Notes: a model not told the origin generated them from the sequence alone. A stretch of DNA of 64,000 nt from Proteobacteria bacterium SG_bin6 (GCA_002083435.1 LWDJ01000024.1:1-64000); one strand, 5' to 3'. Shown: positions 23,832-34,431, numbered from the stretch's first letter. Numbers and translations: made by a program.

Positions 23832-24728
23832 TCAGGCGCGCGCTGCTGCCTCCAGCGCCTGCCGCCCCAGCAGCACCGCACCGAGCGGGCCGGCACGGCC
23901 ACCGAGTGCGGCGGGGACGAGGTAGCGGTGTAGATCGTCCAGCGCGCCGAGCGAAAGATAGCCGCTTAGGCTCTCCGCCAGGCGCTTGCGAACCAACGGC
24001 AACAGGGCGGGCTGATCCATCACCCCGCCGCCCCAAACGATCCGGCGCGGCACCCCCGTCAGCGTGAGCGCCTGGGCGAGTTGAGCGAGCGCGTCGGCGG
24101 CCATCGCCCAGCTTGGATCATCGGGGGCAAGCTCGGTCGCGGGGCGCCCGGCACGCGCCGCGATCGCGGGGCCGCTCGCCAAGCCCTCCACACAGGCGCC
24201 GTGAAAGCGGCACGCGCCAGGAAAATCGTCTCCGGCCAAGCGCGGGGGTCGCAGATGCCCCAGTTCGGCATGGCTCAGGCCGTCGAGCGGCCTGCCGCCC
24301 GCGACCAGCCCTGCGCCAACGCCAGTGCCAACCGTGACATAGGCAAGGTCGGCCAACCCCCGCGCCGCGCCCCACTCGGCCTCTGCGAGCGCCGCGCCGA
24401 CGACATCGGTGTGGAAGCCGAGCGGCACCGTGTAGCGGGCGATCAGCCGCCGGGCGATGTCGGTCTGCGACCAGCCGGGCTTGGTGGTGACGGTGATCGA
24501 GCCCCAGCCCGGGCTTGCCCGGTCGATATCGAGCGGACCGAAGCTCGCCACACCGATCGCGGCGAACCCCCGCCAGCGATCGAGCACCGCCTCGATCGCG
24601 CCGAGCGTCTCCGCAGGCGTCGTGGTCGGCAGCCGCACCTCATCGAGTATCGCCTCCGGCCCGTAGGCAAGCAGGCAGACGATCTTGGTGCCACCCAGCT
24701 CCACGCCGGCGATCAGGGGGTCGTTCAT
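23832..24728 (-). CDS. ROK-family sugar kinase (fructokinase-like)
   Basis: The 298-residue protein has the ROK ATP-binding motif GVELGGTKIVCLL at the start, TVGTGVGAGLVAGG in the centre, and the zinc-binding segment CRFHGACVEGLASGPAI. The ELGGTK variant and the ELGH plus CxFHGxCxEG pattern are those of ROK fructokinases, which make fructose 6-phosphate. The start ATG 24728 is at the conserved N terminus. It converges with ald and is divergent from the amidohydrolase gene. Confidence 0.9.
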   Translation of the reverse strand: MNDPLIAGVELGGTKIVCLLAYGPEAILDEVRLPTTTPAETLGAIEAVLDRWRGFAAIGVASFGPLDIDRASPGWGSITVTTKPGWSQTDIARRLIARYTVPLGFHTDVVGAALAEAEWGAARGLADLAYVTVGTGVGAGLVAGGRPLDGLSHAELGHLRPPRLAGDDFPGACRFHGACVEGLASGPAIAARAGRPATELAPDDPSWAMAADALAQLAQALTLTGVPRRIVWGGGVMDQPALLPLVRKRLAESLSGYLSLGALDDLHRYLVPAALGGRAGPLGAVLLGRQALEAAARA

Positions 24729-24851
24729 GCCGCCAAGGCTAGACGGCGCGGCGCACCCCCGCAAGCGCGTGGATTGGGAGATCGCCAACTTGCCTCGCTA
24801 CCCCGTCTGCGCCCATAGTCAGGCATAAAGCCAAGAAGGGGGAATGCCTTG

Positions 24852-27800
24852 ATGATCGGCCGCTTGTTCCTGGTGAGCCTGCTTGCCTCCACCGCCGCGC
24901 TTGCGCAAACCCCGCCCGCCAAGCAGAAATGGGATGTCAACGCCCCGCCGGGCATGACCACGCGCGAGGTGAAGATCGACACCGCCGAGGGCAGCTGGAT
25001 GAACGTCGATGTCTCGCCCGATGGCAAGACGATCGCCTTCGATCTGCTCGGCGACATTTATACCATGCCGATCACCGGCGGCACCCCGACCCGGATCGCG
25101 AGCGGCCTTGCCTATGATCAGCAGCCGCGCTTCTCGCCCGATGGCAAGCGGATCGCCTTCGTTTCCGATCGTGGCGGCGGCGACAATATCTGGCTGATGA
25201 ACCTGGACGGCGGCGACAAGCGCCAGCTGACCAAGGAGGACTTCCGTCTGCTCAACCAGCCGAGCTGGAGCCCGGATGGTCGCTTCATCGTCGCCAAGAA
25301 GCATTTCACGACGCAGCGCTCGCTCGGCACCGGCGAGGTGTGGCTCTATCACGTCTCGGGGGGCGCCGGGGTTCAGCTGGTAAAGCGCGCGAGCGAGGTG
25401 CTGCAGAAGGAGTTGGGCGAGCCAATCTTCGCGCCCGATGGCAAGGGCATCTACTACACGCGCAACGTCACGCCGGGGCCGATCTTCGAATATGCCCAGA
25501 ACTCGAACACCGATCTCTTCCACATCGAACGTTATGACCTCGAGACAGGGGAGGTATCGACGGTGGCGCAAGGCGTCGGCGGTTCGGTACGACCCACCCC
25601 TTCCCCTGATGGCAAGCGCATCGCCTTTGTCCGCCGCGAGCGGGCGCGCTCCAAGCTTTATGTGAAGGATCTCGTCTCGGGCGAGGAGCGCAAAATCTAT
25701 GACGCGCTCGACCAGGATGTGCAGGAAACTTGGGCGGTCACCGGGGTCTACCCGAACATGGCTTGGACGCCGGACAGCAAGACGATCGTCTTCTGGGCGG
25801 GGGGCAAGCTGCGTCGGGTGGGCGCCGACGCGGCGGGCGCGACCGAAATTCCCTTCCGCGTGAACGACTCCCGCGTCGTGATCGACGCGACGCACCCAGC
25901 GGTCGAGGTCGCGCCCGCCAAGTTCACCACCAAGATGCCGCGCTGGGCATCGGTCTCGCCCAATGGCAGCCAGGTGGTGTTCGAAACCCTCGGCAAATTG
26001 TGGGTGAAGCCGATGGCGGGCGGCGCGGCGCGGCGGCTGACTAGCGCCAAGGACGGGTTCGAGCTGTGGCCGAGTTGGTCGCGCGACGGCAAACAGATCA
26101 CCTTCGTCACCTGGAGCGACGCCGAGCTTGGCCGGATCGCGGTGGTGCCGGCGGTGGGCGGCGCGGCGCGGGTGGTGACGCCGCAGCCCGGCCATTATGC
26201 ACTCCCCCGCTTCTCGCCCGATGGCAAGACGATCGCCTTCGAACGCCGCGAAGGGCGCGCGTTGACCGCGGACAATTGGAGCGAGAACCCCGGCGTCTAT
26301 CGCATCGCGACGACGGGCGGCGCGATGACGCGCGTCACCAAGGATGGCAGCACGCCGCAATGGGGCACGAGCAGCGACCGGCTGTTCTTCACCGCGTCGG
26401 AGAAGGGCAAGCTCCAGCTCGTCTCGACCGACCTGAACGGCGAGGCCAAGCGCGTCCACGCGACCGGCGATCTGGTGAGCGATTATCAGGTGTCGCCCGA
26501 TGGCGGCTATTTTGCCTTCACCCAGAATTACCAAGCGTTCGTGATGCCGCTGCTACCGGGCACCCAGGACGTTGCGACCGATCAGAAGGGCGGGCCGCTA
26601 CCGGTGACCAAGGTGAGCGGCGACGGCGCCAGTTTCGTCAACTGGTCGACCAAGGGCCTGCATTGGAGCCTGGGGCCGACGCTCTATTCGGCCGATCCCG
26701 CGCAACTCTTCGCCTCGGCCCCGCCGGCCGAGGGCGCGGCCAAGTTCACGCCGCCGACGAGCGGCGTCTCGCTCGCGATGGAGGTGTCGGGAGAGAAACC
26801 AAGTGGCACGGTGGTCCTGACCGGCGCGCGACTGGTGACGATGGCGGCGAAGGACGGTGGCATCATCGACGATGGCGTGGTCGTGATCCAGGGCGACCGG
26901 ATCGCCGCGATCGGCCCACGCGCCTCGGTGAGCGTTCCAGGTGGCGCCAAGGTGATCGACGTCAAGGGCAAGACGATCATTCCCGGGCTGGTCGACGCGC
27001 ACGCCCATGGCCCACAGGGCGAAGACGAGCTGGTGCCGCAGCAGAATTGGTCGGCACTCGCCAATCTCGCGCTCGGCACGACGACGATCCACGATCCCTC
27101 CTCGCGCGCGGCGGAGATTTTCGTCGCCGGCGAAATGCAGCGCGCCGGCGTGATCCTGGGCCCGCGCACCTTTTCGACCGGCGAGATCATCTACGGCGCC
27201 AAGGCACCCGGCATCTATGCCCAGATCGACAGCTATGAGGATGCCCTCGCGCATGTTCGCCGACTGAAGGCGGAAGGCGCGAATAGCGTGAAGAACTATA
27301 ACCAGCCGCGCCGCGAACAGCGTCAGATGGTGGTGAAGGCGGCTCAGGCCGAGGGGCTGCACGTCGTCCCCGAGGGCGGATCGCTGTTCAACATGGACAT
27401 GTCGCTGGTGATGGACGGCAATTCGACCGTTGAGCACAATGTGCCGCTCAGCGTCTTCTACCAGGACGTCGTGCAGCTCTGGGGACAGACCAAGACCAAC
27501 TATACGCCGACGCTGGTCGTCACCTATGGCGGGCCGGCGGGCGATCCCTATTGGCGCGCGCATACCGACGTATGGAAGCACCCGATCCTGGCGCGGCACG
27601 AGCCGCCCGGCGCACTCGCCGCCGCCAATGCCCGCCGTAGCCTCGCCCCCGATGAGGATTATGTCGATGACGATAGCGCCCGCGAGGCGAAGAAGCTTGC
27701 CGACCAGGGGGTGATGGTCTCGATCGGCGCGCATGGCCAGCAAGCGGGGTTGGGGCCGCATTGGGAGATGTGGTCATTCGTGCGCGGCGGTTGGAGCACG

Positions 27801-28100
27801 ATCGATGCCCTGCGCGCGGCGACGATCATGCCCGCCACGTCGCTTGGCTATGCCAAGGACATCGGCTCGCTCGAGGTGGGCAAGCTCGCCGATCTGGTGG
27901 TGCTCGATGCCGATCCCACTCAGGACATCCGCAATTCAGACAAGGTGTACCGGGTGATGCTCGGCGGGCATCTCTACGATCCGCTAACACTGGACGAAAT
28001 TGATACCGGCGCGCGGAAAAAGGCGCCCTATTGGTGGCAGGCCGAAGGCAAGGCGAGCGCCGGCGGCACCGCGATCGGCCACGGCGACGGCGACGTTTGA
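24852..28100 (+). CDS. Secreted TolB-like beta-propeller fused to amidohydrolase
   Basis: A 1,082-residue exported protein with signal peptide (MIGRLFLVSLLASTAALAQ). Residues about 40-640 hold repeated WD40/TolB-type blades with the recurring SPDGKTIAF or SPDGKRIAF motif. Residues about 650-1,060 are an amidohydrolase-superfamily TIM barrel: GLVDAHAHGPQGEDE (HxH), VEHNVPL, SIGAHGQQ, and the terminal GKLADLVVLDADPTQDI. Such proteins are seen in sphingomonads and relatives; the substrate is unknown, with secreted peptide or amide hydrolysis plausible. The TTG one codon before ATG 24852 is a possible alternative. A strong hairpin follows. Confidence 0.93.
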   Translation: MIGRLFLVSLLASTAALAQTPPAKQKWDVNAPPGMTTREVKIDTAEGSWMNVDVSPDGKTIAFDLLGDIYTMPITGGTPTRIASGLAYDQQPRFSPDGKRIAFVSDRGGGDNIWLMNLDGGDKRQLTKEDFRLLNQPSWSPDGRFIVAKKHFTTQRSLGTGEVWLYHVSGGAGVQLVKRASEVLQKELGEPIFAPDGKGIYYTRNVTPGPIFEYAQNSNTDLFHIERYDLETGEVSTVAQGVGGSVRPTPSPDGKRIAFVRRERARSKLYVKDLVSGEERKIYDALDQDVQETWAVTGVYPNMAWTPDSKTIVFWAGGKLRRVGADAAGATEIPFRVNDSRVVIDATHPAVEVAPAKFTTKMPRWASVSPNGSQVVFETLGKLWVKPMAGGAARRLTSAKDGFELWPSWSRDGKQITFVTWSDAELGRIAVVPAVGGAARVVTPQPGHYALPRFSPDGKTIAFERREGRALTADNWSENPGVYRIATTGGAMTRVTKDGSTPQWGTSSDRLFFTASEKGKLQLVSTDLNGEAKRVHATGDLVSDYQVSPDGGYFAFTQNYQAFVMPLLPGTQDVATDQKGGPLPVTKVSGDGASFVNWSTKGLHWSLGPTLYSADPAQLFASAPPAEGAAKFTPPTSGVSLAMEVSGEKPSGTVVLTGARLVTMAAKDGGIIDDGVVVIQGDRIAAIGPRASVSVPGGAKVIDVKGKTIIPGLVDAHAHGPQGEDELVPQQNWSALANLALGTTTIHDPSSRAAEIFVAGEMQRAGVILGPRTFSTGEIIYGAKAPGIYAQIDSYEDALAHVRRLKAEGANSVKNYNQPRREQRQMVVKAAQAEGLHVVPEGGSLFNMDMSLVMDGNSTVEHNVPLSVFYQDVVQLWGQTKTNYTPTLVVTYGGPAGDPYWRAHTDVWKHPILARHEPPGALAAANARRSLAPDEDYVDDDSAREAKKLADQGVMVSIGAHGQQAGLGPHWEMWSFVRGGWSTIDALRAATIMPATSLGYAKDIGSLEVGKLADLVVLDADPTQDIRNSDKVYRVMLGGHLYDPLTLDEIDTGARKKAPYWWQAEGKASAGGTAIGHGDGDV

Positions 28101-28105
28101 GCGAC

Positions 28106-28136
28106 CCGCCCCTCCCCGCCATCGGGAGGGGCGGGC
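28106..28136. terminator. Hairpin terminator after amidohydrolase gene
   Basis: A perfect 12-bp GC stem (28106-28117 with 28125-28136) and a seven-base loop, six bases after the stop codon. There is no following T run, so termination is likely but not certain. Confidence 0.5.
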
Positions 28137-28205
28137 CGAGCGCCGTTCATGAAACCAAGCAAGCCACAGTACGTTGGGGGCCAAAAGACCTAAAGGGACT
28201 GATCG

Positions 28206-30272
28206 TTGCGCATCCGCCGAAGCCTCCCGTTCCCGGCCGCTTGCGCAGTGCTCGGCTGGGCGGTCGCCCCTGTGTGGGCATCACCTCAGGCGGGCACGCC
28301 CGCCGCGCAAGCGCCAGCGCTTCCCCCGCCGCCCACCGGCGATCCACAGTTCGACAAGGCACTACCCCCGCTCGACCAGATTCAACCGCCGCCCGAACCT
28401 GAACCCAGCCTCGCGCCAGTCGCGTCCCCTGCCCCAATTGCCGCCGAGCCCGAACTCGCCGCGCCATTGCCGCCCTTGTCCGCGACCGACACCACTCCAC
28501 CGGTCGACGTGCAAGTGAAGGATAGCGAGAAAGCCCCCGCCATCCCCTATCGGGTGGTTATCAAGGGACTCGCCGAGATCGACCTAGAAGACGAGTTCCG
28601 CAGCCTCTCCGCGCTGTTTCAGGGTGGTCGCCGCGGCGCCAACGCAGCCCAGATCGGTGCGCGCGCCGACGAGGACGTGAAACTGATTGAGCGGCTGTTG
28701 CAGTCGGAAGGTTTCTACGACGGCATAGCAACGGCTTCCATCAACACGCTACCGAATCAAGAAAATCGTCTCACTGTCACGCTCGTCGCGACGCCTGGGC
28801 CGCGCTACGCGCTGGGCAGTATCGCGATCACCGGGGCCGCGCCCGAACCGACCGCGATAGCGCGCCAAGCGTTGAAGCTTGATACTGGCGCGCCGATCGT
28901 CGCGGCTGCCATCGAGGCAGGCGAAGGCCGCGTCGCAATTCGCCTGCCGGAACAAGGCTATCCCTTCGCGACGGTCGGCGAGCGCGACATTGTGCTCGAT
29001 GAAGATACTCATGTCGGCGACTATACCCTGCCGATCGTCGCCGGCCCCAAAGGGCGATTTGGCAATATACAAGTGGCTGGCGATCCAATCTTCAGCCCGC
29101 GCCACATTCGCGTACTGCGCCGTTTCAAGGAAGGCGATCCGTATGACAGCCGCAAAACCGACGATCTGCGCCGGGCACTAATCGCGACCAGCCTGTTTTC
29201 AACCGTTGCCGTGGAGCCCGTTCGCACCGGCGAAACTCTGGCCGATGGCACCGAGCGCGTCGACTTGCTGGTCCGCCAGAGCAAGGGGCGCTGGCGCCAG
29301 CTGGCCGCGCAGGCCGGTTACGGGACGGGCGAGGGCGTCAAGGTGCAGGGCAGCTGGACCCACCGCAACCTGTTCCCGCCCGAAGGCGCGCTCACGCTGA
29401 ACCTGATCGCCGGGACGCTTGAACAATCGCTCGGCGCGCAGTTTCGTCGCTCGAACGCGGGCCAGCGGGACCGGGTGCTGGCAATCGGCACGAGCGTTGC
29501 CCGCCAGCGCTTCCAAGCGTTCCAGGCCGACACCATCCAGCTGAACGCCTCGTTAAGTCGCGCGTCAACGCCCATCTTCCAGAAGCGCTGGACCTGGAGC
29601 ATCGGCACCGAATTGCTCGCCAGCCGCGAACGACCCAATGCCGATATCGACCCCAATCGCGCGCGCCGCACCTATTTCATCGGCGCGCTACCGTTGCAGC
29701 TCGGATATGACCGGTCGAACAGCCTGCTCGATCCGACTCGGGGCTTTCGAATCAACACGCGGCTGAGCCCGGAAGTGCAGCAGGTGAGCGGCGGCCCATT
29801 CGACACCTATGGCCGGCTTCTGATCGACATTTCGGGCTATTACCCGGTGAGCGGCAGTTTCACGATCGCCGGGCGCTCCCGGGTCGGCTCGATCATTGGC
29901 GCGGCGCGCGACGCGATCGCGCCATCGCGCCGCTATTATGCCGGCGGCGGCGGGTCGGTGCGCGGCTATGGCTTCCAGCAATTGGGACCCAAGGATGCAC
30001 AGGGCGATCCGGTCGGCGGGCGATCGGTGACCGAGTTCGCGATCGAGGGCCGCTATCGCTTCGGCAATTTCGGGATCGTGCCATTCATCGACGCGGGGCA
30101 GGTGAGTGAAAGCTCTGTGCCTACGCTGTCCGGCCTGCGCTTCGGCGCGGGGATTGGCGGCCGTTATTACACCAATTTCGGCCCGTTGCGGATCGACGTA
30201 GCGACCCCGATCGGGCGGCGGCGGGGCGAGACGGCGGTCGCGCTGTATCTCTCGATCGGGCAGGCCTTCTGA
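28206..30272 (+). CDS. tamA: TamA-type outer-membrane assembly protein (BamA/Omp85 family)
   Basis: The 688-residue precursor has an N-terminal signal and a proline-rich linker (about 30-110), POTRA-like repeats (about 115-330; AIAQ-type VEPVRTGETLADGTERVDLLV), and a C-terminal 16-strand barrel with the Omp85 features YYAGGGGSVRGYGFQQLGP and the final GETAVALYLSIGQAF. TamA works with inner-membrane TamB in outer-membrane protein or lipid delivery, and tamB follows directly. The start is TTG 28206 with AAAGGGA upstream; no ATG lies before the signal-like segment. The proline-rich linker is longer than in E. coli TamA. Confidence 0.93.
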   Translation: MRIRRSLPFPAACAVLGWAVAPVWASPQAGTPAAQAPALPPPPTGDPQFDKALPPLDQIQPPPEPEPSLAPVASPAPIAAEPELAAPLPPLSATDTTPPVDVQVKDSEKAPAIPYRVVIKGLAEIDLEDEFRSLSALFQGGRRGANAAQIGARADEDVKLIERLLQSEGFYDGIATASINTLPNQENRLTVTLVATPGPRYALGSIAITGAAPEPTAIARQALKLDTGAPIVAAAIEAGEGRVAIRLPEQGYPFATVGERDIVLDEDTHVGDYTLPIVAGPKGRFGNIQVAGDPIFSPRHIRVLRRFKEGDPYDSRKTDDLRRALIATSLFSTVAVEPVRTGETLADGTERVDLLVRQSKGRWRQLAAQAGYGTGEGVKVQGSWTHRNLFPPEGALTLNLIAGTLEQSLGAQFRRSNAGQRDRVLAIGTSVARQRFQAFQADTIQLNASLSRASTPIFQKRWTWSIGTELLASRERPNADIDPNRARRTYFIGALPLQLGYDRSNSLLDPTRGFRINTRLSPEVQQVSGGPFDTYGRLLIDISGYYPVSGSFTIAGRSRVGSIIGAARDAIAPSRRYYAGGGGSVRGYGFQQLGPKDAQGDPVGGRSVTEFAIEGRYRFGNFGIVPFIDAGQVSESSVPTLSGLRFGAGIGGRYYTNFGPLRIDVATPIGRRRGETAVALYLSIGQAF

Positions 30273-33200
30273 TGGGGCGCGTGTTCAAATGGATCGGCAT
30301 CGCGCTGGTGGCGATCGTGGCGCTGCTCGGCGTTGCGTTGCTCGGCATCGATAGCGTGCCGGGGCATAAGTTCATTCGCGGTCGACTCGCCGCTTACAGC
30401 ACGCAATCGGGCCTGAGCTTCCGCGCCGCGCGGATCGAGGGATCGATCTATGGGCGAATGACGCTGATCGGTTTCGAGGCACGCGATCCGAACGGCACGT
30501 TCCTCACCGCCCCGCGCGCTGAAATCGACTGGCGCCCGCTCGCCTATCTAACCAATCGACTCGACATCCGCTCGCTTGTGGTGCCGAGCGCTGCGCTGAG
30601 CCGTCTGCCCGCACTGAAATCCGCCCCCCGAGACCCGAACGCGCCGATCCTGCCTGATCTTCATATCGAGATCGGTCGCTTCGCGCTCGGCCGGCTCGAT
30701 ATCGCCCCGGCGGTGACCGGCAAACGCCATATCGTGCGGCTCGCGGGCATGGCGGATATCGCCAACGGCCACGCGCGGGTTACGGCGGACGCCAACGCGT
30801 TGATTGCCGCCGGAATGGTGGGCGGCGATGCGCTGCGCGCACGGCTCGACGCTATTCCCGACGCGAACCGGCTGGTAATCGACGCCGACCTCTCCGCCCC
30901 GGCGGGCGGGTTGGTCGATAGCTATGTAAGGCTTGGCAAGCCGATCGCGATGAGCATCAAGGGGCATGGCGATTGGCGGGCCTGGAACGGCAGGGCGACC
31001 GGTCGCGCGGGTGGCGAACCACTCGCTGACTTGGCGTTAAGCGCACGCAGCGGCACCTTTCGCGCGACGGGGACCACAATGCCCGGCACCGTCGCCCCGG
31101 TCGCCGCTAAAATGTTGCCTCAGCTCGCCATCGATCTCGTCGCCGCGGTCGCCGATCGCCGCGCCGATCTGCGCTTCACCGGCCGTGCCGACGCGTTGAC
31201 TGTGGGCGCGAACGGGCTGATCGATCTGGGCCAAAGCCGTTTACGACGTTTCATCATCGACCTCACCCTTCTCAAGCCCCAGGCAATCGCCCCAAAACTC
31301 GCGGGTGACGATGTTTTGCTCCACGCGGTACTCGATGGACCGATCGCGCGTCCGTTGCTGGACTACCGCCTCACCGCGCGGCGGTTGGCGTTCGGCACGA
31401 CCGGGATAGAGGCGCTTAATGCCTCCGGCACCGCGCGGGTGGACGCAAATCGGATTCTGATCCCCGTTAACGCCACCGCGCGGCGGGTAACGGGGCTCAA
31501 CGCGGCCGCGGGCGGGCTGCTCGAAAATCTGCGGATCAGTGGCGACCTGGCTTATACCGATGGCCGGCTGCTGTCGGACAATCTGAAGCTGCGCTCGTCG
31601 CGGATCGACGCGACCGCGATCGTGCTCGCTGACCCCGCCAAGGGCACGTACACCGGCGCGCTGAAGGGACGGGTGAACGACTATCAGGTGGCCGGGCTCG
31701 GGCGGATCGCGCTGACCACCGACGCCAAGCTCGTTGCCGACAATCGTGGCGGTTACGGCATTCGCGGCACCTTCCGCGTCGTAACCCGCCAGATCACCAA
31801 CGCCACCATCGCCGAGCAGTTGGGAGGGCCGGCGGTGACGACCGCGCGCTTTCTGTTCGATCAATCGGGCACGGCGCGACTGACGCTGTTGCGGCTCGAT
31901 GCGCCGGACTTCCGCATCACCTCTGGCGAGGGCAGCTACGCCATCGACACCGGTCGCCTTGCTTTCCGCGCTGGGGGCGCCTCGCGGACTTATGGCCCCT
32001 TCACCCTTGCGGCGAACGGCACGCTGGAGCGGCCGCGGGTGCTGCTCACGGCCTCCCGCCCTGGGCTTGGGATCGGGCTCAAGGATCTGGTGGCGGAGGT
32101 GAACGGATCGGCCGCTGGCTATGCGCTCAACGCGCGTGGCGGATCGCAATATGGCCCCTTTACCGCCGACGTGCTGGTGCGCCCCGGCGCGCGACTCGCG
32201 ATCGATATCCGCCGCGCGACGGTGGCGGGCATCACCGCGCAAGGGGCGGTAACGCAGACCGCCGCGGGGCCGTTCAGCGGCAGGCTTGCCTTCACGGGTG
32301 CTGGGCTGGACGGCACCGCCGCGCTTTCCGCCCAGGGCAAATATCAGCGCGCCGATATTCAAGCGACGGCGCAGGCCGGGCGTATTCCAGGCGACACGCC
32401 GATAACGATTGGTTCGGGCCAAATACGCGCGACCGCGATCCTGGTAACGGGCGCTCCGCAGGTAACCGGCGAGTTCGCCTTCAAGGACATTCGCCAGGGT
32501 GATTATCTGGTGAACAACGCGCGCGGCCGGATTGATTATCGCGATCAGGCGGGGCGCGTGCAGCTGATCGCCGATGGTGATGCCGAGGTGCCGTTCGACA
32601 TCGCGGCGCAGGCACAGCTGGCGCGCGACCGGGTGCTCGCCAATTTGCGTGGCAGGGTGAATACCATCCCCGTCTCGCTCGACCATCCCGCGCTGGTGCT
32701 CAAGCAAGGCCCGGATTGGGTGTTGCAACCCGTTGCGCTGGTCGTACCTCAGGGTCGCGTCGCCCTGAGCGGGCGCTATGGCGCGCGCATGACGCTCCAG
32801 GCGCGGTTGGCGAACTTCGACATGGCGATCGCGCAGGCGTTTGTCCCGGGGCTGGGACTTGGTGGGCGTGCCTCGGGAGTGATCGACTATGCGCAAACAC
32901 GGGGGAGCAGCGTGCCCGATGTCCGCGCGCGGCTCGATGTGGCGCGCTTCACACGCACCGCTGCCTATGTCGTGTCCGAGCCGGTCGATGTCGCGCTGCT
33001 CGCGACGTTGGGAAGCGGCGGCGGGGGACTCAATGCACTCGTCAAGCGTGGCGGAACGACGGTGGGGCGCGTCCAGGCCCGGCTCGCAGGGCTGGGCGGC
33101 GGCGAGACACTCAACGATCGACTGATGGGGGCGCCCCTTTCTGGTGGTGTGCGATACTCGGGACCCGCCGATGTGCTGTGGACCTTGACCGGGATCACTG

Positions 33201-34426
33201 GGCAGAATGTGCGCGGTGGCATCGCGGTCGCCGCCGATTTCGCCGGAACTCCCCGTACGCCCCAGCTGAACGGCCTCGTCCGTGCGGACGCACTGCGCTA
33301 CGAAAATCAGCAATATGGGACGGTGGTGAGCGATATCGCGCTGCAGGGCCGCTTTACCCAATCGCAGCTGCAAATCCTGTCGATGACGGGGCGCGCAGGG
33401 CGCGGTACCGTGAGCGGGCAAGGGTCGATTGGGGTGGGAGACGGATTCCCGATCAACCTGCGCACAAGCTTCACGAACGCCCAACTGGCGCGCAGCGACG
33501 CGCTGGGCGCGACCGTTTCGGGAAACCTTGCCATCACCAATAACCGGGCAGACGGCGCGCGCATTACCGGTGAGTTGCGCCTTCCCGAGGCGCGCTACGA
33601 GGTGATCCGTCAGGGACAGGCCGAGGTCATCGAACTCACCGGTGTGCGCCGGAAGCGCGACCTCGCCACGGGTGATCAGCCGCAGCGCGAGCCCGCAACA
33701 CCCGCGTTCAACTGGCAGCTCGACATCGCGGTGCGCGCCGAGAACGAGCTTTTCGTGAGCGGCATGGGCCTGGAGGCCGAATTCTCGAGCGATTTGCGCG
33801 TTACCGGCACGGCTAAGGCGCCGCGCGTGGTTGGTGAGATGCGGGTGGTGCGTGGTACCTACAGTTTCGCGGGCCGCCGGTTCGATTTGGATAATGATGG
33901 ATATATCCGTTTCTCGGGCGCTGAGACACTTAACCCATTACTTTCGATCTCCGCATCTACAACGGTTGAAGATGTATCGGCGACGGTCAATATCGACGGT
34001 ACCGCGCAAAATCCGCAAATCACGTTCAGCTCGACGCCAGCGCTGCCTCAGGATGAGGTGCTAAGTCGCTTACTATTCGGCGGATCGGTTACTTCGCTTT
34101 CACCGATCCAGGCGGTTCAACTCGCGGCGGCACTCAATTCGCTCCGTGGCTCGGGCGGGGGACTGAACCCACTTGGCAAGTTGCGCGCGGCGACGGGGCT
34201 TAGCCGTTTGCGTATTCTGGGCGAGGACAAGACGATCGGTCGGGGCACGGCACTTGCCGCCGGGCAGTATATCTCGCGCAATATCTATGTCGAGATTATC
34301 ACCGACGCACGCGGCTTCACCGCCACTCAGCTCGAAATCTCGCTCTCGCGGGCACTTAGCTTGCTGAGTTCGACCGGCTCGTTCGGGGGATCGAACGCGT
34401 CGCTACGCTACTCGAAGGATTATTGA
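30272..34426 (+). CDS. tamB: Translocation and assembly module protein TamB
   Basis: A 1,384-residue protein with an N-terminal membrane anchor (WIGIALVAIVALLGVALLGI), a very long beta-strand-rich AsmA/TamB middle, and the conserved C-terminal TamB domain (from about 1,150; NPQITFSSTPALPQDEVLSRLLFGG, ending ASLRYSKDY). TamB spans the periplasm as a lipid-carrying bridge from inner to outer membrane. Its ATG overlaps the tamA stop (TGATG), confirming an operon. Several large open frames on the opposite strand are compositional shadows. Confidence 0.95.
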   Translation: MGRVFKWIGIALVAIVALLGVALLGIDSVPGHKFIRGRLAAYSTQSGLSFRAARIEGSIYGRMTLIGFEARDPNGTFLTAPRAEIDWRPLAYLTNRLDIRSLVVPSAALSRLPALKSAPRDPNAPILPDLHIEIGRFALGRLDIAPAVTGKRHIVRLAGMADIANGHARVTADANALIAAGMVGGDALRARLDAIPDANRLVIDADLSAPAGGLVDSYVRLGKPIAMSIKGHGDWRAWNGRATGRAGGEPLADLALSARSGTFRATGTTMPGTVAPVAAKMLPQLAIDLVAAVADRRADLRFTGRADALTVGANGLIDLGQSRLRRFIIDLTLLKPQAIAPKLAGDDVLLHAVLDGPIARPLLDYRLTARRLAFGTTGIEALNASGTARVDANRILIPVNATARRVTGLNAAAGGLLENLRISGDLAYTDGRLLSDNLKLRSSRIDATAIVLADPAKGTYTGALKGRVNDYQVAGLGRIALTTDAKLVADNRGGYGIRGTFRVVTRQITNATIAEQLGGPAVTTARFLFDQSGTARLTLLRLDAPDFRITSGEGSYAIDTGRLAFRAGGASRTYGPFTLAANGTLERPRVLLTASRPGLGIGLKDLVAEVNGSAAGYALNARGGSQYGPFTADVLVRPGARLAIDIRRATVAGITAQGAVTQTAAGPFSGRLAFTGAGLDGTAALSAQGKYQRADIQATAQAGRIPGDTPITIGSGQIRATAILVTGAPQVTGEFAFKDIRQGDYLVNNARGRIDYRDQAGRVQLIADGDAEVPFDIAAQAQLARDRVLANLRGRVNTIPVSLDHPALVLKQGPDWVLQPVALVVPQGRVALSGRYGARMTLQARLANFDMAIAQAFVPGLGLGGRASGVIDYAQTRGSSVPDVRARLDVARFTRTAAYVVSEPVDVALLATLGSGGGGLNALVKRGGTTVGRVQARLAGLGGGETLNDRLMGAPLSGGVRYSGPADVLWTLTGITGQNVRGGIAVAADFAGTPRTPQLNGLVRADALRYENQQYGTVVSDIALQGRFTQSQLQILSMTGRAGRGTVSGQGSIGVGDGFPINLRTSFTNAQLARSDALGATVSGNLAITNNRADGARITGELRLPEARYEVIRQGQAEVIELTGVRRKRDLATGDQPQREPATPAFNWQLDIAVRAENELFVSGMGLEAEFSSDLRVTGTAKAPRVVGEMRVVRGTYSFAGRRFDLDNDGYIRFSGAETLNPLLSISASTTVEDVSATVNIDGTAQNPQITFSSTPALPQDEVLSRLLFGGSVTSLSPIQAVQLAAALNSLRGSGGGLNPLGKLRAATGLSRLRILGEDKTIGRGTALAAGQYISRNIYVEIITDARGFTATQLEISLSRALSLLSSTGSFGGSNASLRYSKDY

Positions 34427-34431
34427 CCCCG

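Noticed and set aside
24819..26534. A 571-codon minus-strand frame opposite the propeller-amidohydrolase gene
   Set aside because: It mirrors the repeated propeller codons of the plus-strand gene, and has no ribosome-binding site or recognisable domain.
31241..33484. A 747-codon open frame on the minus strand inside tamB
   Set aside because: It is antisense to a well-supported TamB, has low-complexity Arg/His/Ala-rich content and no family features; typical of GC-rich shadow frames.
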